Assembly: GCA_016192035.1 (NCBI GenBank)
Contig: JACPUW010000007.1
Coordinates: 1 to 64,000, forward strand
From: Bacteroidota bacterium
Lineage (GTDB): Bacteria > Bacteroidota > Bacteroidia > CAILMK01 > JACPUW01
Length of the DNA stretch: 64,000 nucleotides
Reading direction: 5' to 3'
Translations under genes and position numbers: made by a program
Shown: positions 1 through 8,702 of the stretch, in pieces
How positions within the stretch are numbered: position 1 is the stretch's first letter
How the letters are laid out: every line of letters starts with the position of its first letter
The notes under the pieces: model-generated
What the model saw: only the letters and a program-made list of their open reading frames with translations
What the model was told of the DNA's origin: nothing
The model's database searches: none

Positions 1-1
1 C

Positions 2-1015
2 CTACAGCCGCATCCACTCGCGGGTGCCGCCATACACCACCGTCTTTGTGGCCTCCTGTCTCAAAAAATCGTGCGGAAAACCCAAGTCTATCTGGCTCGC
101 CTGGTCAAGCAACAGCATCACCTCAGCCGGTATGTCCACCAGCACCGCCTTTACCGCGTCATCTACCTGTGCCGCCCTGCTGGCCCCTATCAGCGGTATG
201 CCCACAAAGTCCTGTTGCATAGTCCATTTAAGTGCCAGTTGTGAGGGGGTGCAGCCCAGCTTTTTGGCCTCGCGCACCACCAGCTCCACTATGCGGTTGT
301 TCTCTTCGCTGCGGCGCTTGCTGTGCTCGGGCACCCTTCCGCTCTGTCCTTTCAGGTATTTGCCGCTCAGCGCGCCCCCAGCCAGCGGTGCCCAGGGGGT
401 CACGGCAAGGCCCATTTCCCTGGCCATGGGCAGCAGGTCGCGCTCAGGGCTGCGCTGAAGCAGGCTGTATTCCACCTGCAGCCCCACAAACTGGGCCCAA
501 CCCCTCAGCTCGGCCAGCGTGTTGCACCGCGACACCACCCAGGCTGGCGTGTCTGACACGCCTAGGTAGTGCACCTTGCCCGAACTTACCAAGTCGTCAA
601 GCCCGCGCATTACCTCATCGTGTGGCGTAAAAAAATCCCAGGCGTGTACCCAGAGTATATCCAGGAAACCGGTATCCAGCCGCTTGAGGCTGCCCTCCAC
701 CGACCGCATCATGTTCTTGCGGTGGTTGCCCGAATAATTGGGGTCGCCCAGCCTATCGTACAGCGTGTATTTGCTACCTATCACAAAGTGGTCGCGGTCA
801 CCCTTTATCAGTTCGCCAAGTATGCGCTCGGCACTCCCCTCGGTATAGCGGTTCGCCGTGTCTATAAAATTGCCACCTGCCTTGGCAAAAGTGGTAAACA
901 TCTTTTTGCACTCCGATTTCTCAGCCCCCCAGCCCCATTCGGTGCCAAAGGTCATGGTGCCCAGCGCCATTTCCGATACCCGCAGCCCACTGCGGCCAAA
1001 CAACTTGTACTTCAT
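2..1015 (-). CDS. Aldo/keto reductase
   Basis: This is a complete 337-residue protein of the aldo/keto reductase superfamily, which performs NADPH-dependent reduction of carbonyl compounds on a cytoplasmic TIM barrel. The N-terminus (GRSGLRVSEMALGTMTFG) is typical of the YajO/Tas-like group. The expected catalytic tetrad can be placed at Asp52, Tyr57 (in FIDTANRYTEG), Lys82 (VIGSKY) and His124 (LWVHAWD). A C-terminal IPLIGAS segment fits the cofactor-binding loop. The physiological substrate cannot be inferred. The gene stands alone on the minus strand beside a tRNA gene, with no visible partner. Confidence 0.93.
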   Translation of the reverse strand: MKYKLFGRSGLRVSEMALGTMTFGTEWGWGAEKSECKKMFTTFAKAGGNFIDTANRYTEGSAERILGELIKGDRDHFVIGSKYTLYDRLGDPNYSGNHRKNMMRSVEGSLKRLDTGFLDILWVHAWDFFTPHDEVMRGLDDLVSSGKVHYLGVSDTPAWVVSRCNTLAELRGWAQFVGLQVEYSLLQRSPERDLLPMAREMGLAVTPWAPLAGGALSGKYLKGQSGRVPEHSKRRSEENNRIVELVVREAKKLGCTPSQLALKWTMQQDFVGIPLIGASRAAQVDDAVKAVLVDIPAEVMLLLDQASQIDLGFPHDFLRQEATKTVVYGGTREWMRL

Positions 1016-1300
1016 GACATGCCTCTTTTCTGGCGGCGATAATAGGCCTTGGCGACCGCTGTCCGTATCTGTTGGGGATTTTTAAGAGAAATGTCATAAA
1101 CGGCCCTACTGCCTGCCAGCACCATACAAGTCCTCCCCAGGCACATACTGGCAGTGGCGCAGGGCAACTTGATGGCCCCATGGGCAGCCCCCCACCCTTT
1201 TTTTTGTTTCATATGATAAGTGATTGATTGCCAAACTCCACATTCTGCCAAAACTTTACATCCAGTTGAAATTCAGGCAGGTGGTAGGCTTGGTTTGGGC

Positions 1301-1329
1301 AAAAAAAAAGTTGCGCGGGGCGCAACTTT
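1301..1329 (-). terminator. Rho-independent terminator after tRNA-Val
   Basis: On the minus strand a perfect 10-bp stem (AAAGTTGCGC paired with GCGCAACTTT) closes a 3-nt loop and runs into a tract of nine T. It lies 12 bases past the CCA end of the tRNA gene and would end its transcript. Confidence 0.82.
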
Positions 1330-1340
1330 CAAGGGTGTGG

Positions 1341-1418
1341 TGGTGGGCGATGTAGGATTCGAACCTACGACCCTCTGCTTGTAAGGCAGATGCTCTGAAC
1401 CAGCTGAGCTAATCGCCC
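1341..1418 (-). tRNA. tRNA-Val (anticodon TAC)
   Basis: The reverse complement folds as a standard cloverleaf. The acceptor stem is GGGCGAT/ATCGCCC, the D-arm contains AGCTCAGCTGGTTCAGAGC, the anticodon arm TCTGC-CTTACAA-GCAGA has anticodon TAC (reads GUA and related valine codons), and the T-arm carries GGTTCGAATCC. The discriminator is A and the CCA end is encoded (1341-1343). No other tRNA gene was seen in the window. Confidence 0.96.
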
Positions 1419-1597
1419 TTGTTTGGGGCCAAAAACGCTATCCGTTTTTGCGGTGGCAAAAGTAACCATCTTTTCACACCGCCAAAACTTTTTTTCAAAA
1501 AAAAATTCCCGCCAACACTTATGCACAAAAGGCAACCGGCGGGCCTGACAGCGCACTCATGGCGGGTGTAATTTCGTTCATTGCTCACTGCCCACCC

Positions 1598-3901
1598 ATG
1601 CGCATCATAAGAATTACGGCTACCTACCTCTCCATTCTCTTCCTCTCCTTTGTAAGCCTGTCCATCATAGCATTTCATGTATTTCAGCGTGATTTGTCCA
1701 ATGTGGTGCTCTCTGCACTCAAGCCCATGCTGCAGGCCGAGGTAAAGGTGCGCAGCCTACAGGCTTCCCTATTCGCCGCCTTTCCGCAGGGCTCGGTAGA
1801 ACTCATAGACGTGCGCATAGCCGACACCGATCCCGAAAGCCCCGAAAACGCCTATGAAATAGGTCGGTTATACCTGCTCTTTGACTATAAAGACCTGTGG
1901 AAGGGCAACCTGCGCATTAGGCACATCATAGTGCGCGATGCGGCCATTGCCATGCGCTACAGGGCTGATGGTAGTGCCAATTTTGAGTTTTGGCAAAGAG
2001 ATGATTCCGCGGGCACCGACACCACACAGTTTCAAATGGCCCTGGACCGCGTGCAGCTTTTCAATACCAAATTCGTGTTTCACAACCAGCAAAATGGTTT
2101 TTACCTGCGCAGCCACGTGAGGCAGGGCGAGTTTTCACTCAATACCCTGGGTGGCCATACCTATATGGACATTTCTGCCGATTTTGAAATCAATGACATT
2201 AGGGATGGTGAAATACAATGGGTTAAAGACAAAAACCTGCAATCTAAACTGGGTTTTGCCATCAAGGATTTAGATAAATACACCATTCAAGACGGAGAGT
2301 TGGTGGTGGAGCGCATGAAATTCGCCATCAACGGCTCCATTGACAACTCTGGCCACAACCTGTTCACCGACATCACCATCAACAGCACCTACAGCCGCTT
2401 GGAAGAATTGCTCCAATTGTCGCCCAGCCTGTTGGCGGGTTCCTTGTCCGACTACCAGGTGCAGGGGGCCGCATACTTTAACGCAGCCATAGTGGGGGAG
2501 TGGTCGGCCTCCCAGTCGGCCAATATCAATGTGGGCTTCGGGTTTAGGGATGGCGACATAGTCCAGGCATCAACCGGCATAGCCCTCCATGAGCTCAACC
2601 TGGACGGGAGGTACTCTAACGGTAAGCGCAACAATGAATACACCAGCTATATACACCTCAAGGGGCTGCGCGCCAGGCACAACACCGGCGAGATTTCCGG
2701 TGATTTTTACCTGGACAATTTCAATGATCCCTTCTGCAAGTTTCACATCAAGGCCAACATAGGCCTGGCCTGGCTGCACGGCCTTTTTGCCTTGCCCGGC
2801 ATTGACCAAGTCCAGGGTGAGTTGGTGTCTGACCTTCGGTTTGAAGGAAAGCTGTCAAACCTGGAACACATGGAAACCTTGGGAAATGTGGAGGTAACCG
2901 GTGAAATAGGCCTGAGCAATATAGGAATACACGCCCCAGCACTGCCCAAGCCCATAAAAGGGCTCTCGGCAAAACTCACCTTTGAAAAGCCCTTCCTCAT
3001 GGTTGAAGGCCTAAGGGCCACTGTTGGCGCCAGCGATTTGAAACTTGAAGGGTACTTTAAAAACCCGCTTACCTTTTTCAAAGACAAGGTGTTGGTGCTC
3101 CACGGCGACCTCACATGCGATACCATTTTACTCGCCGATTTTATGCCAACCACTCAGCCGGCCACAGCTGAAACGCCCGGCAATCAGGCAACTGGCAACA
3201 CGGTGGCCGGACGCATCATGGCCAACCTGCACCTGGATGTAGGCCACCTGGCCTATGAGCGGTTTGCGGTGGGCCACATCAAGGGAAAGGCCATGTACCA
3301 AAAAGGACAGTTGGCAGTAGATGACCTGGAATTCAATACTTTGGGTGGCAAAGTGCAGGTTTCTGGACTACTTAGGTCAAATACCTTTTCAGGCCATACG
3401 CTCGACATGGAGTTGGCCCTGGACCAGATTGACCTATCTCAACTGTTCTGGACTTTCCATGATTTTGACCAAGATGCCCTTACACACGAGATGATAAAAG
3501 GGCTGATAGATGCCCAGCCTTCACTTTCGCTACGGCTTGACCATGACTTTAACCCCGAGGTGACTTCTCTCACCGCACGCGTGCCCATTACGGTAGTCCA
3601 AGGTGAGCTCATAGGTTTTTTGCCCATGGTAAAACTGGGTGGGTTTATCAAGGTGGGCCAGTTTGAGCACCTGGTATTTGATACCCTCATAAGCCACTTG
3701 TTCATAGCCGATAACCAAATAGTAATACCTTCTACCGAAGTGTCGTCCAATAGTTTTGACATGGTGGTATCGGGCACCCACTCCCTTGACAATATGGTCG
3801 ATTACCAATTGGCGCTCAACCTGGGCAAACTCTTTATGGAGCAGCACCGGGTGGACGACAACACCTTTGCCCATTTTGCAAGGCGCCTTCGGGCAAGGTA
3901 A
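1598..3901 (+). CDS. AsmA-like envelope protein (main part; C-terminus frame-split)
   Basis: This 767-residue AsmA-family protein has one N-terminal membrane anchor (about residues 5-27) and a long, beta-rich, repetitive periplasmic body. Proteins of this superfamily sit in the envelope and are linked to lipid transport and outer-membrane homeostasis; the exact role here is unknown. The ATG at 1598 is preferred over the upstream one at 1559 because it places the hydrophobic segment at the N-terminus. The frame stops at 3899-3901, in the middle of the region where Bacteroidota AsmA proteins carry their conserved C-terminal part. That part (a conserved YD followed by a charged helix) is found in another frame in the next entry. 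A single -1 frame change between about 3840 and 3898 would join the two. Confidence 0.85.
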   Translation: MRIIRITATYLSILFLSFVSLSIIAFHVFQRDLSNVVLSALKPMLQAEVKVRSLQASLFAAFPQGSVELIDVRIADTDPESPENAYEIGRLYLLFDYKDLWKGNLRIRHIIVRDAAIAMRYRADGSANFEFWQRDDSAGTDTTQFQMALDRVQLFNTKFVFHNQQNGFYLRSHVRQGEFSLNTLGGHTYMDISADFEINDIRDGEIQWVKDKNLQSKLGFAIKDLDKYTIQDGELVVERMKFAINGSIDNSGHNLFTDITINSTYSRLEELLQLSPSLLAGSLSDYQVQGAAYFNAAIVGEWSASQSANINVGFGFRDGDIVQASTGIALHELNLDGRYSNGKRNNEYTSYIHLKGLRARHNTGEISGDFYLDNFNDPFCKFHIKANIGLAWLHGLFALPGIDQVQGELVSDLRFEGKLSNLEHMETLGNVEVTGEIGLSNIGIHAPALPKPIKGLSAKLTFEKPFLMVEGLRATVGASDLKLEGYFKNPLTFFKDKVLVLHGDLTCDTILLADFMPTTQPATAETPGNQATGNTVAGRIMANLHLDVGHLAYERFAVGHIKGKAMYQKGQLAVDDLEFNTLGGKVQVSGLLRSNTFSGHTLDMELALDQIDLSQLFWTFHDFDQDALTHEMIKGLIDAQPSLSLRLDHDFNPEVTSLTARVPITVVQGELIGFLPMVKLGGFIKVGQFEHLVFDTLISHLFIADNQIVIPSTEVSSNSFDMVVSGTHSLDNMVDYQLALNLGKLFMEQHRVDDNTFAHFARRLRAR

Positions 3902-4146
3902 TGGTATATCTATTGGCCAAAGGCCATATAGACTCCCTGGATATAGCATATGACATGGGCGCCCTGGGTGGCAGCATAGGCAAGGAGGTGATGTGGCAAA
4001 AGGAAAGCATAAAGGAGGCCCTGGCCAAAGAGCGCAAGCTGAAGGAAGGCCGCCGCGACTCCCTGTTGCAGGCGTATGTTAAAAATCAGAGGGTGAGGCG
4101 GAAAAATACCCTAAAGGGTGGCTGGGACCAAACCATAGGCCCATGA
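3901..4146 (+). CDS. Frame-shifted C-terminal tail of the AsmA-like protein (or tiny coupled gene)
   Basis: This 81-codon frame begins at an ATG overlapping the stop of the preceding gene (TAATG). It reads LLAKGHIDSLDIAYDM and then a lysine/glutamate-rich helix, which resembles the usual C-terminus of Bacteroidota AsmA-like proteins. The same frame is open upstream of the ATG (GKVMVYLLAKGHIDSL), so the segment is best read as the continuation of the AsmA-like protein after a one-base loss. The alternative is a separate, translationally coupled small protein. It overlaps the kinase gene downstream by ATGA. Confidence 0.6.
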   Translation: MVYLLAKGHIDSLDIAYDMGALGGSIGKEVMWQKESIKEALAKERKLKEGRRDSLLQAYVKNQRVRRKNTLKGGWDQTIGP

Positions 4147-5312
4147 TTGGCAAGTACTACCACAAAAGGATTTGGAAAATAGTGCTCCTGGCCGTGGCCG
4201 TGTTCATAGGGGTGGCCAGCGTGGTATATACCAATTATGTGGTGCAGCGACTGGCCAGGGAAGAACGCGCCAGGGTACAGCTCATCGTGGAGGCCACCAA
4301 ACTAATTACCGAACTGGAAACCAGCGACCAAGCCCTTAACTTCTTGATGAACATCATCAAGGGGAATACCACCACTCCGGTGATAGTAACCGATACCCTG
4401 GGCCGCATAACCCAGTACCGCAACATAGACTCCACCCTGGCCCTTGATTCGGCCCGGCTATATGCCAAGCTCCAAGAAATGAAAGCCCAGCACGAACCCG
4501 TATTCTTAAACTCCGGGTATTACCCTGAGATATACCATTATGGCGATTCGTCCACCATCATCATGCTCAAGTATTATCCCTATGTGCAGTTGTTTATCAT
4601 AGCCATGTTTATCGGGGTTTCCTATTTGGCCTTTAGCGCCTCCCGCCGGTTTGAACAAAATCAGGTATGGGTAGGCATGTCAAAAGAAACGGCACACCAG
4701 TTGGGTACCCCCCTGTCAAGCCTCATGGCCTGGGTGGAATACTTTCGTTCCCAGCCAAATATGGTGCCCACACAGGTCATTGCTGAAATTGAGAAAGACG
4801 TTGACCGGCTCCACACCATCACCGAGCGTTTTTCCAAAGTGGGTTCACAGCCCACCTTGGCGCCCACTGACTTGCACGAAACCATAAGTGCATCCATTGA
4901 GTACCTGCGCAGCCGGATTCCCAGCAAGGTAGCCTTTGAGTTAAGCCAAACAGGTGATTTGCCCCTGGTAAACCTGAGCAAAAGCTTGTTTGACTGGGTG
5001 ATAGAAAATCTGTGCAAAAACGCCGTTGATGCCATGAACGGGGCGGGCCGCATAGCCTTCCACCTATTTGCCAAAGGTGACCATGTATATGTGGATGTGA
5101 AGGATACCGGCAGGGGCATACCGGTGTACCTTCAAAAAACGGTGTTCAACCCTGGCTATACCACCCGCAAACGCGGCTGGGGCCTGGGATTATCCCTGTC
5201 CAAGCGCATCATTGAGCAGTATCACCAGGGCCAAATCTTCGTCTTGCAGTCCGACGCCAAGAGCGGTACCGTATTTAGGATTAAACTGCCTGTTGCTGGC
5301 CCCACGGCCTAG
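4143..5312 (+). CDS. Membrane-bound sensor histidine kinase
   Basis: This 389-residue two-component sensor kinase has two membrane helices (about residues 12-34 and 148-166) that bracket a periplasmic or extracytoplasmic sensor region of roughly 110 residues. The H-box (KETAHQLGTPLSSL) places the phospho-acceptor at about His185. N-box (ENLCKNAVDAM), G1 (DTGRGIP) and G2 (GWGLGLSLSKRI) motifs show an intact HATPase_c domain. Its start overlaps the preceding frame by ATGA, suggesting cotranscription with the asmA-like gene and a role in envelope sensing, which is inference. No cognate response regulator is adjacent. Confidence 0.92.
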   Translation: MIGKYYHKRIWKIVLLAVAVFIGVASVVYTNYVVQRLAREERARVQLIVEATKLITELETSDQALNFLMNIIKGNTTTPVIVTDTLGRITQYRNIDSTLALDSARLYAKLQEMKAQHEPVFLNSGYYPEIYHYGDSSTIIMLKYYPYVQLFIIAMFIGVSYLAFSASRRFEQNQVWVGMSKETAHQLGTPLSSLMAWVEYFRSQPNMVPTQVIAEIEKDVDRLHTITERFSKVGSQPTLAPTDLHETISASIEYLRSRIPSKVAFELSQTGDLPLVNLSKSLFDWVIENLCKNAVDAMNGAGRIAFHLFAKGDHVYVDVKDTGRGIPVYLQKTVFNPGYTTRKRGWGLGLSLSKRIIEQYHQGQIFVLQSDAKSGTVFRIKLPVAGPTA

Positions 5313-5481
5313 CCACCTGGGCCAGTCCTAAGTTTCACCTACTGGGGCAAAAGGCATGGCAGCCAAAGGGATGCCCGAATGGGACAATATAATTTAACAT
5401 ATATACAATCAATAGGATACCATGTAGTTTCATCTCCTTGCCTAAAGCATCAGCCTTAGGGGCACTCACCGCCATGGCGCA

Positions 5482-5489
5482 TACCTTTG
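5482..5489 (+). promoter_or_regulatory. Bacteroidota -7 box upstream of yicC
   Basis: TACCTTTG followed by C matches the phylum's -7 consensus TAnnTTTG exactly. It lies 27 bases before the ATG at 5517 and within the span a TTG start at 5487 would use, so it argues for the ATG. No TTTG was seen at the ideal -33 distance. Confidence 0.5.
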
Positions 5490-5516
5490 CCCGCTGTACC
5501 CTATCAATTCTCCCGT

Positions 5517-6389
5517 ATGATATGCTCCATGACCGGTTTTGGCAGTGCGCACCATGAAGGTGCCCTGGTAAAGGTTGAAATTGAACTCAAATCGCTCAAC
5601 GGCAAGTTTATGGATCTCACTTTTAAGATGCACAAGCTCGCCCAACCCTATGAGGTGGATTTTAGGAACCTCATTAGCCAGCGCCTAAAGCGGGGCAAAG
5701 TGCAAATGAACCTCAATATAGTGGGCATGGATCCTTCGGTGGCCAAGCGGAACATCAACAAGGCCCTGTTTATGGTGTATAAGAATGAGTTGGAGCAATT
5801 GGCCGATGAGGCCGGCATAAAAAAGGGCGACCTGCTAAAGGTGATCATGGAGCTGCCCGATGTGGTGGAAACACAAGAAGGTGAGCCTGATGATGCATTG
5901 CGCCAAGAGTTTATGGACGCGCTGGGCATGGCTGTGGACAAGCTGGTGGCCTACCGCGAGCATGAGGGTGCCCTCATGGCAACCGAACTGGAGCAATATG
6001 CCCTAAACATAGCCCGGCACATGGCCTTGATAGATGCCAATAAGCAGGTTAGGATAGACTATATGCGCAAACGCCTGAAAGATATACAGGATAAGTACCT
6101 CACCAATGACCAAAAGGATGGCAACCGGCTGGAACAGGAAATGGTGTTTTACTTGGAGCGGTTTGACATTACCGAAGAATTGGTGCGCCTTGACGGGCAC
6201 ATAAACTATTTTATCCGCGAACTGAAAGGGGAAGGATCTGGAAAAAAACTGGGCTTTATAGCCCAAGAAATGGGCCGTGAAATAAATACCATAGGCTCCA
6301 AGGCAAACGATTCCCAAATACAGCATCAGGTGGTGCAGATGAAAGACGACTTAGAGAAAATTAAAGAGCAGGTACTCAATATACTGTAA
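5517..6389 (+). CDS. yicC: YicC family endoribonuclease-like protein
   Basis: This 290-residue protein starts with the family hallmark MICSMTGFG and ends with the DUF1732 C-terminal region (QMKDDLEKIKEQVLNIL). E. coli YicC has been described as an endoribonuclease that acts on a small RNA; cytoplasmic action is expected. The ATG at 5517 is chosen over the in-frame TTG at 5487 because the family signature begins here and a -7 promoter box overlaps the TTG. It is followed 5 bp later by gmk, which is the usual yicC-gmk arrangement in many bacteria, and then by nadD, so the three probably form one operon. Confidence 0.95.
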   Translation: MICSMTGFGSAHHEGALVKVEIELKSLNGKFMDLTFKMHKLAQPYEVDFRNLISQRLKRGKVQMNLNIVGMDPSVAKRNINKALFMVYKNELEQLADEAGIKKGDLLKVIMELPDVVETQEGEPDDALRQEFMDALGMAVDKLVAYREHEGALMATELEQYALNIARHMALIDANKQVRIDYMRKRLKDIQDKYLTNDQKDGNRLEQEMVFYLERFDITEELVRLDGHINYFIRELKGEGSGKKLGFIAQEMGREINTIGSKANDSQIQHQVVQMKDDLEKIKEQVLNIL

Positions 6390-6394
6390 ACGGT

Positions 6395-6976
6395 ATGGAT
6401 ACCCCAAAACGGCTGGTGGTTTTTTGCGGCCCCTCGGGAGCGGGTAAAAGCACCCTCACCAAAAAAGTGCTTGAGCGATATCCCCAGTTTGCACTTTCGG
6501 TATCGGCTACCACCCGCCCGCCCCGCCCGTATGAGGTAGAAGGCACTCATTATTATTTTGTGGCCGAAAATAATTTTAAAGAGCTGATAGACAATGGCGA
6601 ATTGTTAGAATACGAACAGGTGTACGCCGGCAGCTATTACGGCACGCCCAAGCGTGAGTTGGAACGCATATGGGCCATGGGGCGTATCCCCTTGCTTGAC
6701 CTTGACGTGCAGGGTGCCGCCAGGTTAAAGCAATGGTACGGGGCACAAGGGATATTTGTGTTTGTACACCCAGGCAGCTTGGAGAACCTGGCCCAACGGC
6801 TCATGGCCAGGGGCACCGAAAACCCAGAGAGCATGGCCAAACGCCTAGAACGCGCTCGGTATGAGTTGGATCAGGCGCATTTATTTGATTTTGTGCTGCA
6901 TAACATAGACCTGGTGCAGGCTGAAGCCCAACTCATGGCTCTTATGGACCAAGTAGTTAAGAACAAAGCGTCATGA
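6395..6976 (+). CDS. gmk: Guanylate kinase
   Basis: This 193-residue enzyme phosphorylates GMP to GDP with ATP in purine nucleotide synthesis. The P-loop GPSGAGKST lies at about residues 12-20. The GMP-binding region includes SATTRPPRPYEVEGTHYYFV and the YGTPK segment, and DLDVQGA follows. Length matches the family. The stop codon overlaps the nadD start by ATGA, showing translational coupling with the next gene. Confidence 0.97.
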   Translation: MDTPKRLVVFCGPSGAGKSTLTKKVLERYPQFALSVSATTRPPRPYEVEGTHYYFVAENNFKELIDNGELLEYEQVYAGSYYGTPKRELERIWAMGRIPLLDLDVQGAARLKQWYGAQGIFVFVHPGSLENLAQRLMARGTENPESMAKRLERARYELDQAHLFDFVLHNIDLVQAEAQLMALMDQVVKNKAS

Positions 6977-7542
6977 AAGTGGGCCTGTTTTTTGGGTCAT
7001 TCAACCCCATACACATAGGGCACTTGGTGATAGCCAACTATATGGCAGAAAATACTGACCTTGACAGCGTTTGGCTGGTGGTGAGCCCACACAATCCGCT
7101 CAAGGACCAGCGCAGCCTGCTACATGGCCCTGACCGCCTAGAAATGGTGCGCCTGGCCATAGGCGACCATGATAAACTGCAGGCCTGCGATGTAGAATTT
7201 ACACTTCCCCTGCCTTCGTTTACCGTGGATACCCTGGCCTACATGGAAGAAAAATGGCCCGCCCATCAGTGGGTGCTTATTATGGGCAGCGACACGGTGA
7301 ACACCCTGCCCAAGTGGAAGAACCACGAGGTGCTTACCAGGCGCTATGATGTGTATGCCTATCCACGCGCCAAAGTGGAGTTGGCGTACCGGTTTCCCCG
7401 CCTACACCAACTCCCCACGCCCATCATGGAAATTTCGGCATCCTTTATCCGCCAAAGCCTGGCGCAGGGCAAATCGGTGCGGTACTTTGTGCCCGATGCC
7501 GTGCTGGCACATATCTATAAATGGGGGTACTACGGTGCTTGA
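6973..7542 (+). CDS. nadD: Nicotinate-nucleotide adenylyltransferase
   Basis: This 189-residue protein adenylylates nicotinate mononucleotide to deamido-NAD in NAD synthesis. The nucleotidyltransferase signature GSFNPIHIGH is at the N-terminus, with the HIGH-type motif, and the C-terminal ISASFIRQ carries the second phosphate-binding motif. Length and motif order are standard. It is the last gene of the yicC-gmk-nadD run and is followed by about 600 bp without a convincing gene. Confidence 0.96.
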   Translation: MKVGLFFGSFNPIHIGHLVIANYMAENTDLDSVWLVVSPHNPLKDQRSLLHGPDRLEMVRLAIGDHDKLQACDVEFTLPLPSFTVDTLAYMEEKWPAHQWVLIMGSDTVNTLPKWKNHEVLTRRYDVYAYPRAKVELAYRFPRLHQLPTPIMEISASFIRQSLAQGKSVRYFVPDAVLAHIYKWGYYGA

Positions 7543-7689
7543 TTGTTTGTATTGTGCTATGATATAATGCGTTGTCTTGGGTTTCAACCGGTATTGGTTC
7601 ATTTCACATGCATTTGGCCAAATCTGTTGCTGAACCGCCATGCCCTGTTACAAGAAAAGGTGCCCGAATGGCGGAAAGGGTAAAACTTA

Positions 7690-7890
7690 ACCCACCGCCG
7701 CAGCCAGTGGTTCACGGCCTAGGATTCTGGGTGTGTAGGGGGTGTATCGCAAAGAACGCAAAGGGATTAAGAAAAACAACAGGCACCGCCCGTGGTACGT
7801 GGTCCACCATTCGTTCCAAAACCCGAAGGGGGTGGCATATCCCGGACACAATCAGTATATTAGATTTTATTCGCCCTGAGCCCAGCGCCC
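7690..7890. repeat. Degenerate interspersed repeat copy A in a 596-bp gene-free stretch (7543-8138)
   Basis: This stretch contains CCACCGCCGCAGCC (7692-7705) and, further on, GTTCCAAAACCCGAAGGGGG followed by TGGCAT (about 7813-7838) and a region rich in GCCCTGAGCCC. The same blocks recur at about 9320-9375 and 14129-14265. The copies are diverged, have no coding capacity and carry CCGAAAGGG-type palindromic cores, like REP-type intergenic repeats seen in many Bacteroidota. I see no gene elsewhere between nadD and the lipoprotein gene. Confidence 0.55.
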
Positions 7891-8138
7891 TGCCCGCACC
7901 GCCCGTGCGGCCAAGGAGTGATGATCGGCATGTATCAGGTAGAATGCGCGTTAATATACAGAATATGAATACAATATGATTAGCTGGACTGCCAAATGCG
8001 CTTGGCCACAAATCTTTGCGGCCAGCCAAGGTTCCTTTAAGGCATTGATAAATAGCGCAATAAAAATTTCTGAAAATAAATTTGGTAGTCTCGTTTTTTT
8101 TTTTTGCTTTGTGCCATCAACCTTTAATAATTCACAAT

Positions 8139-8681
8139 ATGAGAAAGTTTTTGGTTTCATGGGCAATTGTTTTTTTGTCGTCATGTGCAGACTTTAATCA
8201 TCAACTTGAAGAAGAAGAATTAACCATTTCGATGGCACCTGATACCGGTGGAGATGATTGTGCAGCGTCTGAATTAAATGATGAACATGTCCGTCTAGGA
8301 GGCAGTTCTATTTCCCTAGACGATGCACACTGGGTTGAGATTAATGTCTTGGTTGGAAATCCACAAGGAGAGCAATATATTGATGATTATACGGACTTAA
8401 GTGTTTTAGCTTTAAATGAGGGGTATCTCATTAGTGAATTTACATTACATTTCAACGCTCTAATAGCGGGGTTATCAGTTTGTAGTGTTTTGAAGAATGG
8501 GTCGGACACAGATACTGCCGTTTCAAATGCCAATTTTAGTGATCTATTGGCGCTAATTACTTTTTATGAGGGGGAATCCTTGACACCGGTTTATTCCGAC
8601 TTAATCGCAAAATTGAAATCGGACTTAATTTCGCACAATGGTGATACAAAAGCTGAGCTGGAAACTTTTCTAACAAACTAG
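8139..8681 (+). CDS. Small lipoprotein of unknown function
   Basis: This 180-residue protein has a signal peptide with lipobox (MRKFLVSWAIVFLSSC), so the mature protein starts at Cys16 and is probably anchored in the outer membrane or periplasm. The mature part is acidic (LEEEELTISMAPDTGGDDC). I do not recognise its family. The ATG at 8139 is chosen because it starts the signal peptide; a run of ten T and a weak -7 box (TTGCTTTG) lie upstream. The gene is visibly AT-richer than the flanking core genes and is followed directly by a membrane metalloprotease-like gene, which suggests a joint, possibly acquired unit. Confidence 0.72.
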   Translation: MRKFLVSWAIVFLSSCADFNHQLEEEELTISMAPDTGGDDCAASELNDEHVRLGGSSISLDDAHWVEINVLVGNPQGEQYIDDYTDLSVLALNEGYLISEFTLHFNALIAGLSVCSVLKNGSDTDTAVSNANFSDLLALITFYEGESLTPVYSDLIAKLKSDLISHNGDTKAELETFLTN

Positions 8682-8702
8682 TTGAAAGGAATATATCAAA
8701 TT

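Noticed and set aside
8682-8702. TTG directly after the lipoprotein stop as start of the HExxH protein
   Set aside because: Possible, but the ATG at 8703 begins right at the hydrophobic helix and is the stronger codon; kept as an alternative.
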